Below, one piece after another: positions 35,504 to 41,883 of a stretch of 64,000 nucleotides of DNA. This stretch comes from JAMHWF01 sp035911095 (GTDB taxonomy: Bacteria > Pseudomonadota > Gammaproteobacteria > Burkholderiales > Burkholderiaceae_C), in contig JAMHWF010000087.1 in assembly GCA_035911095.1 (NCBI GenBank), positions 134,367-198,366 of the forward strand. Direction: 5' to 3'. The notes beneath the pieces were generated by a model. That model saw only the letters and a program-made list of their open reading frames with translations, was not told where the DNA came from and made no database searches. How positions within the stretch are numbered: the stretch's first letter is position 1; each line of letters starts with the position of its first letter. A program made the translations under genes and the position numbers.

Positions 35504-37180
35504 GCCGATGCCTTCCACCGCCGCCTCCCCGCGCTGCATCGCCTCCTCGAAGACCGAGTAGCCGGAGAGGTCGGCGTGCGCATAGCGGAGGCGGCCGCGT
35601 GCGCCGGCCAGTGCGGCGAGCGCCGCGCTGCTGCGCACGCCGGGCACCGGGATGCTCATCGCGTGGCCGTAGCGCATCAGGTCGATGCGCTCGAGCTTGG
35701 CCGGCAGGTCCGGGTGCACCGGCGCGAACTCGTCGAGCACGAGCTGGGCCCAGGGGCGCCAGTCGTCGTCGAGCAGGCGCGGGCGCTCGGCCTCGACGAG
35801 CGCGCGGTAGGCGGTGAGCACGGTCGGGCCGGGATGCGGCCGCGTGCTCTGGTGCATCGCGTCGACGTAGCCGAGGGCACGGCTGCCGTAGATCACGTTG
35901 TCCCAGGCGGGTGCGGCGCCGACGAGGCGGTCGAGCAGCGGCACGCCGAGGTGCAGGTTGGCGACCAGCCAGGGCGCATAGCGCAGCGCGGCCGCGGCCT
36001 CGTGCAGCGCCGGCGGTGCCGGGTCGACCAGACGCGCGGCAACGAAGAGCGGCAGCGCGAGCACGACCTGCGAGGCACGCCAGGCTTCGAGCCGGGCCGT
36101 GTGCTCGTCCCAGGCCAGCAACTCGACCTCGTGCCGCATCTCGCGCACGCCCAGCACGGTGCGGCCGGTGTGCAGGCGGTCGCGCAGCGGCGCGACCATG
36201 CGCTGCGCCAGCCAGGCGTTGCCCTCGGGCCAGGTGAGCACCGCGTCGGGTGGCTCGTCGGGGCGGCTGGCAGCCGCGTCCTCGCCCGGCGCGTGGAAGC
36301 CGTGGCGGCTCGCGAAGTAGTGCAGGCCGGCCCAGGCCGAGACCCTGTCGGCGCCGGCGCCGTAGTCGTCGCGGCAGCAGTAGTCGAGGAGCCAGCGCAG
36401 CCGCGCGTCGTCGAGCCCGCGCGCATCGAGCCAGCGCGCAAAGGTCGTGGCGTCGAGCGCCGCATGCAGCGGGGTCCAGGCCGCGCGCGCCGTCGGCACC
36501 GTGAACGGCGCGTCGCGCTGCGCCTCGGCGACCGCGCGCGAGAAGGCGCGGTACTGCGCGAGCGTCGTCGATCCGGGCGCGGCCGGGGGCAACAGGCCTT
36601 CGACCCAGCCGCCGTCGACGAACAGGCGCTCCTGCGGGCTGTGGCAGAGGTGACGCTCGTCGTAGACGGTGCGGCCATGCTCGCTGCGGGCAAGGCCGAG
36701 CGCTTCGAGCAGCGCGCTCACCTCGTGCGCCTGCGGGCCGGGCAGCGGCAGGTAGTGCGCGCCCAACGGGCAGCGCATGCCGGCCATCTCGTGGCCGCGA
36801 CTGTTGCCGCCGGCCTCGTCCTCGAGTTCGAGCAGTTGCACGTCGTCGATGCCGCGCCGCGCCAGCGCGCGCGCCGCGGCAAGGCCGGAGACGCCGGCGC
36901 CGACGACCAGCACCCGGACGCGGCGCTGCAAGGCCGGCGGCGGCAGGCGGCCGGACTTGGCACCGAAGGCCTCGCGCAGCCGGTGCCCGCGCGCGACGGA
37001 CGCGCCGACCCAGCCGCCCGGCAGACCTGCGGGCAGCGACCGCCCGGCGCCACGCCCCTCCGCATACGGCGACGCAGCCCTCGCCCCGGCGAGGGCCGTC
37101 CACCCGCCGGCGGCCCCGGCGGCGCCTGCTCCAGCCGCGGCGAGCAACGCGCGCCGCCTCAATCCCGCGCCCGGCCCCAT
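35501..37180 (-). CDS. Tat-exported FAD-dependent oxidoreductase (amine oxidase-like)
   Basis: 559 residues from the ATG opening MGPGAGLRRRALLAAAG, which overlaps the synthase gene by 22 nt; a longer frame reaching 38533 is an artefact running through that gene. RRRALLAAAGAGAAGAAGG resembles a twin-arginine signal. A Rossmann dinucleotide site follows (VRVLVVGAGVSGLAAARAL, then LELEDEAGGNSRG), as in flavin amine oxidases and protoporphyrinogen oxidase-like proteins. Its tight link with an aminopropyltransferase suggests a polyamine-related amine substrate, but this is inference. Last gene of the SPFH-DUF4178-DUF350-synthase run. Confidence 0.82.
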   Translation of the reverse strand: MGPGAGLRRRALLAAAGAGAAGAAGGWTALAGARAASPYAEGRGAGRSLPAGLPGGWVGASVARGHRLREAFGAKSGRLPPPALQRRVRVLVVGAGVSGLAAARALARRGIDDVQLLELEDEAGGNSRGHEMAGMRCPLGAHYLPLPGPQAHEVSALLEALGLARSEHGRTVYDERHLCHSPQERLFVDGGWVEGLLPPAAPGSTTLAQYRAFSRAVAEAQRDAPFTVPTARAAWTPLHAALDATTFARWLDARGLDDARLRWLLDYCCRDDYGAGADRVSAWAGLHYFASRHGFHAPGEDAAASRPDEPPDAVLTWPEGNAWLAQRMVAPLRDRLHTGRTVLGVREMRHEVELLAWDEHTARLEAWRASQVVLALPLFVAARLVDPAPPALHEAAAALRYAPWLVANLHLGVPLLDRLVGAAPAWDNVIYGSRALGYVDAMHQSTRPHPGPTVLTAYRALVEAERPRLLDDDWRPWAQLVLDEFAPVHPDLPAKLERIDLMRYGHAMSIPVPGVRSSAALAALAGARGRLRYAHADLSGYSVFEEAMQRGEAAVEGIG

Positions 37181-38763
37181 TCGCTCTCGAAGGTGTGCAC
37201 CAGCACCTGGTTCGACAGCCGGTTCGGCGCCGCGTCGACCCGCGCCATGTCGGGCGGGAAGCGGAACAGCGCCGGCAGCCCTGGCAGGTCGAGAAAGCGC
37301 AGCCCCGGCGGCAGCGCCTCCGGCAGGCGCCAGGGCCGATGCCCGGCGAGCACGAAGCCCCATTCGCCGAAGCTCGGCACATGCGCGTGGTACGGCGTCG
37401 TGGCCAGGCCGGCGGCCTCGATCGTCGCGACGACGGTCCAGAAGCTGCGCCGCGCGACCAGCGGCGAGGTGGTCTGCACGACCGCATAGCCGCTGGCCGA
37501 GAGGTGGGCGTCGAGCAGGCGGTAGAAGCTCGTCGTGTAGAGCTTGCCGAGCGAGAAGTTGGTCGGGTCGGGGAAGTCGACGACGATCACGTCGAACGGC
37601 GGCGCGCCGCTGTCGCGCGCCTCGAGCCAGGCGAAGGCGTCGGCGTGGACGATGTGCAACTTCGGGCTCTTCAGCGCGCCGCCGTTCAGCGCCGCGAGCA
37701 GCGGCTGCTCGCTGAACAAACGGGTCATGTGCGGGTCGAGCTCGACCAGGGTCACGCTGTCGACCGACGGGACCTTCAGCACCTCGCGCACCGCCATGCC
37801 GTCGCCGCCGCCGAGCACCAGCACCTGGCGCGGGGCACCGTGGGCGGCCATCGCCGGGTGCACCAGCGACTCGTGGTACCGGTACTCGTCGCGCGAGTGG
37901 AACTGCAGGTTGCCGTTGAGGAACAGCCGCACGCCGCCCGCGCCCGAGGTGACGACGACGCGCTGGTACGGGCTGGACTCGCGCACGATCACGCCGGCGC
38001 CGTAGAAACGGTCTTCGGCCCAGGTGGTGAGGCGGTCGGCGCCGAACATCCCCGCGCCGAGCACGCCGATCACCGCCGCGCAGGCGAGGGCGTAGCCACG
38101 ACGGCCGCGCAGTTCGCCGCGGAAGAGCCACAGCGCCCAGGCCGCGACCGCGGCGTTGAGCAGGCCGAAGAAAAGCCCGGTGCGCACCAAGCCGAGGTGC
38201 GGCACCAGCAGCAGCGGAAAGGCCAGCGCCACCGCGAGCGCACCGAGGTAGTCGAAGGTCAGCACCTGCGAGACCAGGTCCTTCAGCGCATAGCGCTCGC
38301 GGAAGTGCGCCTTCAGGATGCGCATCACGAGCGGGATCTCGAGCCCGACCAGCATGCCCACCCCCAGCACGAGCCCGTAGAGCAGCACGCGGAACGGCGC
38401 GATCGCCCCCGCCGGCAGCAGGCTGTGCGCGATGAACAGCGCTGCCGGCATCAGCCCGCCGACCAGGCCCACCAACAGCTCGACGCGCAGGAACTGCGCG
38501 ACCAGCTGGCGCTCGACGAAGCGCGACAGCCACGAGCCGATGCCCATCGCGAACAGGTAGCTGCCGATGATGGTCGAGAACTGCAGCACCGAGTCGCCGA
38601 GCAGGTAGCTCGCGAGCGCACCGGCCGCCAGCTCGTAGACCAGGCCGCAGGCCGCGACGACGAAGACCGAGGCGAGCAGGGCCAGCTCGGCCGGCGAGAT
38701 GCGCGCGCCGCCACCGGCGCGCGGTGCCGCCGCCAGCGCGTCGCCCGGGGCGTCGCTCGACAC
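37159..38763 (-). CDS. membrane-fused polyamine aminopropyltransferase (spermidine synthase-like)
   Basis: 534 residues from a GTG five nt after the DUF350 stop; no ATG fits. The first 260 residues hold about seven membrane helices (ELALLASVFVVAACGLVYEL is the first). The C-terminal half is a Rossmann methyltransferase-like aminopropyltransferase: SPYQRVVVTS, FLNGNLQFHSRDEYRYHE, VLVLGGGDGMAVREVLK and VELDPHM. The catalytic-loop region reads VVDFPDPTNFSLGKLY instead of the soluble SpeE DxTDPxGP, so amine specificity may differ. The AdoMet decarboxylase needed for its co-substrate is encoded 3.3 kb away on the other strand. Confidence 0.87.
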   Translation of the reverse strand: MSSDAPGDALAAAPRAGGGARISPAELALLASVFVVAACGLVYELAAGALASYLLGDSVLQFSTIIGSYLFAMGIGSWLSRFVERQLVAQFLRVELLVGLVGGLMPAALFIAHSLLPAGAIAPFRVLLYGLVLGVGMLVGLEIPLVMRILKAHFRERYALKDLVSQVLTFDYLGALAVALAFPLLLVPHLGLVRTGLFFGLLNAAVAAWALWLFRGELRGRRGYALACAAVIGVLGAGMFGADRLTTWAEDRFYGAGVIVRESSPYQRVVVTSGAGGVRLFLNGNLQFHSRDEYRYHESLVHPAMAAHGAPRQVLVLGGGDGMAVREVLKVPSVDSVTLVELDPHMTRLFSEQPLLAALNGGALKSPKLHIVHADAFAWLEARDSGAPPFDVIVVDFPDPTNFSLGKLYTTSFYRLLDAHLSASGYAVVQTTSPLVARRSFWTVVATIEAAGLATTPYHAHVPSFGEWGFVLAGHRPWRLPEALPPGLRFLDLPGLPALFRFPPDMARVDAAPNRLSNQVLVHTFESEWGRARD

Positions 38764-38768
38764 GTCGG

Positions 38769-38990
38769 TCAGTGGATCGCCGCCGCGACGATGATCGCGA
38801 TGCCCAGGCACATCGCGCCGACGACGATCGCCAGCGCGATGTTGCGCTTCTCGACGATCTCGGCCCAGAGGTCGTAGGGCGTCAGCTTGTCGACGACGAT
38901 GAAGCTGATCCAGAAGACGGCGACGCCGATCAGCGCGTAGATCATCGAGCCGAAGAACACCGCGGGCCGCAGCCATTCGATACCGAGCAT
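38769..38990 (-). CDS. DUF350 membrane protein
   Basis: 73 residues starting MLGIEWLRPAVFFGSM, with a strong AAGGAGGG ribosome-binding site 6 nt upstream of the ATG. Two membrane helices (about 10-32 and 48-72) flank a short polar loop with DLWAEIVEKRN, matching one unit of the YjfL/DUF350 family; most homologues are double this length. The function of DUF350 is unknown; it recurs with PspA-like, SPFH and polyamine genes. It lies 58 nt downstream of the DUF4178 gene and 5 nt before the aminopropyltransferase. Confidence 0.85.
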   Translation of the reverse strand: MLGIEWLRPAVFFGSMIYALIGVAVFWISFIVVDKLTPYDLWAEIVEKRNIALAIVVGAMCLGIAIIVAAAIH

Positions 38991-39048
38991 CCCGAACCCT
39001 CCTTGTCGAAGCCAGACGCGCCCGCGCCGATGCGGGCGCAGTGTCGCG

Positions 39049-40665
39049 CTATTTGTGGCCGCCGCCGGTCGAGAAGCCGCCGAAGGCCCCGCCGCCGGTT
39101 CGCGAAGACCCGCTCTGCAGGCATTGGCGGTACTCGGCGCTCGATTCGCCAAAGCTGGCGCGCAGCTCGTCGCAGTCGTCGCCGCTGCAGCGATCGGCCA
39201 GCATGACGAGGATGACCAGCACGAAGAAGATCACCACCACCCTCGACAGCCCGCTGCCGCTGCGCGCGAGCGGCGCGACGTCGCGCTGCAGCGCCGCGCG
39301 CGACTCGGGCGCGATGCCGAAGGCTTCGGCGATGCGCACGGCGTCGATCGTCTCGCCATGCGACCAGGTCACCTCGCTCGCCGTCTGCTCGCGCGAGAGG
39401 CGCTGGCGTGAGGCCGCGCCGGTGCCGTTGTAGTCGGTGACGCGCACGCGCTCGTCGCGCGCAAGGCGCCAGTAGAACTCGCCGAGCACGTAGGTCGACT
39501 TCGCGTTGTACGTGTACTGCTCGCGGAAGACCGCGCCCCGCCACTCGGCCTGCGTGCCGCTCACACGCGGCACGCCGGTGAGGGTGTGCACCCCGCTCCA
39601 GCCGTCCTCGGCGTCGACGAGGAAGGCGAAGCCGGCCGTACGGTGGTACAGCAGGTACTCGCGCCAGAAGCTCTGCTCGTCCTCGCCGCTGGCCGGCAGG
39701 TCGCAGCGCTCGAGGGTGCCGACCACCTGCCAGTCGAGCGGCGCGCCGCCGGCAATCGCCAGCCGCCCGGTGCTGCCGAGCGGGATCTGCGGGCCCAGGC
39801 CATCTGCGCCAGACGTGCTCTGCGCGTAGTGGCGCAGCTCGGCGCCGACGCCCTGCGAGACATCGACCACCGCCTTGCACTGCGGGCAGGTGATCGACTG
39901 GGTGGTCGAGAGCTTCGGCTCGAGCGCGGTGCCGCAGCTGGGGCAGCTGAGACCGCGCGCGGCGAGCGTCTTCTCGCTCGTCTCGCGCAGGCCGCTGAGC
40001 GCCAGCTCGGCCAGCGCGACCGAGCGGCCGACCGACCAGCCGACGCGCGCCGGGTCGCCGTAGTCGAGCGTCGCGACCTCGCCGCGCTCGTTGCGCAGGT
40101 CGGCGATGGTGAACTCGCCCTCGCCACGCGGGGCCGCCGGCAGCTCGCCCTCGGCGGCGAGCACGCGTGCGCGCACGACGGAGGCGACCTGCCAGCCCTG
40201 ACCGGCGACGACGCGGCGCTCGCCGGGCACCAGGCTCGACGGCTGTGGTGCCTCGCCTTCCAGCGGCGCGTCGAAGGCGAAAACGTAGCGCCCGTTGTCC
40301 TCGCTCAGCCAGCCGGAGCGGCCGCTGCCCTCGTCGCCACCGCCACCGCCACCCCCACCGCCATCGAACAGCGCATGCCATTCATTCCACGTGCCCTCGG
40401 CATAGGCGTATTGCAGCCGGCCGACGAGCGTGAAGGCAACGCCCTGGTAGCGGCCGACCACGCCGAGCTGCAGTGGCGTGTGGTCGTCGAACAACTCGGC
40501 GCTCTGGCCGATGCGGCGCAGCGCCTCGCCGTCGCGCAGCAGCGTGCTGTGGCAGTAGCTGCAGACGGCGCTGGCGCTCGCCGCGGAGCGGAACTCGACC
40601 GGCGCGCCGCAGTTCGGGCAGGCCGCGCGCCAGGCGCGCTGCGGGGTCGGGGGCGGGCTGGCCAC
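39049..40665 (-). CDS. DUF4178 zinc-ribbon membrane protein
   Basis: 538 residues. It opens with a zinc ribbon (Cys16, Cys19, Cys35, Cys38: CPNC and CSYC) and has a second ribbon near residue 210 (CPSCGTAL and CPQCKAVV). Each ribbon is next to a beta-rich DUF4178 domain (LGVVGRYQGVAFTLVGRLQY for the first). A single membrane helix (RVVVIFFVLVILVMLA) lies near the C terminus, followed by a Cys-containing tail ending in Gly/Phe repeats. Function unknown; the family is a constant partner of DUF350 and spermidine synthase-like genes. It sits 31 nt downstream of the SPFH gene. Confidence 0.86.
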   Translation of the reverse strand: MASPPPTPQRAWRAACPNCGAPVEFRSAASASAVCSYCHSTLLRDGEALRRIGQSAELFDDHTPLQLGVVGRYQGVAFTLVGRLQYAYAEGTWNEWHALFDGGGGGGGGGDEGSGRSGWLSEDNGRYVFAFDAPLEGEAPQPSSLVPGERRVVAGQGWQVASVVRARVLAAEGELPAAPRGEGEFTIADLRNERGEVATLDYGDPARVGWSVGRSVALAELALSGLRETSEKTLAARGLSCPSCGTALEPKLSTTQSITCPQCKAVVDVSQGVGAELRHYAQSTSGADGLGPQIPLGSTGRLAIAGGAPLDWQVVGTLERCDLPASGEDEQSFWREYLLYHRTAGFAFLVDAEDGWSGVHTLTGVPRVSGTQAEWRGAVFREQYTYNAKSTYVLGEFYWRLARDERVRVTDYNGTGAASRQRLSREQTASEVTWSHGETIDAVRIAEAFGIAPESRAALQRDVAPLARSGSGLSRVVVIFFVLVILVMLADRCSGDDCDELRASFGESSAEYRQCLQSGSSRTGGGAFGGFSTGGGHK

Positions 40666-40696
40666 AGGGCCGTGTCGGGCGTGGCCGCGCCGGCTG

Positions 40697-41767
40697 CTAC
40701 ACCAGCTTCTTCAGCAGCTCCGCCTTCTTCGCGGCGAACTCGTCGTCGCTCAACAGGCCCTTGGCCTTCAGCTCGCCGAGCTTCTCAATCAGGCCGACCA
40801 CTTCCTCGGGCTTGACGGTGGCCACCGGCGGGCTGGCCGCGGCACCGGCCGCGCCGGCCGCAGCTGCCGCACTGCCCGCCGCGCCCTGCCCCTGCAGGCC
40901 CTGGTTCAGTTGCTGCGCCATCACCTGGCCGAGCGCGACGCCGGCGCCCAGGCCCATCGCGTCGCCGACCACGCCGCCGCCCTGGGCCGCGCCCTCGGCG
41001 AACTTCGGGATCGCCTGCGCCGTCTGGTACTGCATGAAGCGGCCCATGTCCTGGCCGACCATGCCCATGCCGATCTTCTGGTCGAGGATCTTCTGCAGCT
41101 CCTCGGGCAGGCTCAGGTTCTGCACCGTGACGCTCTCGAGCTTGAGCCCGAGCTTCGCGAAGTCGGCCGCCGTCACCTCGCGCAGCTGCTGCGCGAACTC
41201 GACCTGGTTGGCCGCCAGGTCGAGGAAGGGCACGCCGCTGGCGGCCACCGCGTCGGAGATGTGCTGCAGCATCAGCGCGCGCAGCTGGCCGTCGAGCTCG
41301 TCGACGGTGTAGAGGTCGCGCGTGCCCGCGATCTCGGTGTGGAACAGCTTGGGGTCGGCGACGCGGTAGGCGTAGTTGCCGAAGGCGCGCAGGCGCACCG
41401 CGCCGAAGTCCTTGTCGCGGATCGTCACCGGCTGCGTCGTGCCCCAGCGGCGGTCGACCTGCTGGCGGGTCGAGAAGAAGTAGACGTCGCTCTTGAACGG
41501 CGACTGGAACAGCTTGTCCCAGTTGCGCAGGTAGGTCAGCACCGGCAGCGTCTGCGTCGTCAGCTTGAACAGGCCGGGGCCGAACTGGTCGGCGGCCTTG
41601 CCCTCGTTGACGAACAGGGCCTGCTGGCTCTCGCGCACCGTGAGCGAGGCGCCGTTCTGGATCTCGCGGTCGGCCATCGGGAAGCGCCAGGCGAGCACGC
41701 CGTCGCGCGGCTCGACCCACTCGATGATGTCGATGAACTGCTTCTTGACGAAATCCATCAGCGCCAT
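40697..41767 (-). CDS. SPFH-domain protein with C-terminal SHOCT (YdjI-like)
   Basis: 356 residues. The SPFH/band 7-like part (about 20-250) has GASLTVRESQQALFVNEGKA, GPGLFKLTTQTLPVLTYLRN and LGLKLESVTVQNLSLPEELQ, matching B. subtilis YdjI and the misnamed 'virion core protein' family. A Gly/Ala-rich linker follows (about 250-315), then a SHOCT motif at the end (LGELKAKGLLSDDEFAAKKA). No membrane helix is present; these proteins form rings at the membrane and often partner zinc-ribbon and PspA proteins. It is the first gene of the minus-strand polyamine/envelope run and lies 116 nt downstream of the TIR-STAND gene. Confidence 0.88.
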   Translation of the reverse strand: MALMDFVKKQFIDIIEWVEPRDGVLAWRFPMADREIQNGASLTVRESQQALFVNEGKAADQFGPGLFKLTTQTLPVLTYLRNWDKLFQSPFKSDVYFFSTRQQVDRRWGTTQPVTIRDKDFGAVRLRAFGNYAYRVADPKLFHTEIAGTRDLYTVDELDGQLRALMLQHISDAVAASGVPFLDLAANQVEFAQQLREVTAADFAKLGLKLESVTVQNLSLPEELQKILDQKIGMGMVGQDMGRFMQYQTAQAIPKFAEGAAQGGGVVGDAMGLGAGVALGQVMAQQLNQGLQGQGAAGSAAAAAGAAGAAASPPVATVKPEEVVGLIEKLGELKAKGLLSDDEFAAKKAELLKKLV

Positions 41768-41883
41768 GGCGAGTCCTTCAGCGGGGCCCCGGGGCGGGGC
41801 GGCGAAATCATAAGCGGGGTGGGGGCGGGCCGCCGGGGGCGGAGGCAGGGGCCGTGGCTAGCGATCGCGTGGTCGTGAAAGGC

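Noticed and set aside
35483..37489. 668-aa plus-strand frame opposite the FAD oxidoreductase
   Set aside because: His/Arg/Gln/Gly-rich composition with no family motif; it is the complement of a well-supported gene.
37181..38533. Apparent 1010-residue extension of the FAD oxidoreductase
   Set aside because: The extra N-terminal part is Arg/Ala/Gly-rich sequence antisense-phase to the aminopropyltransferase gene on the same strand. A Tat-like N terminus at 37180 explains the true start.
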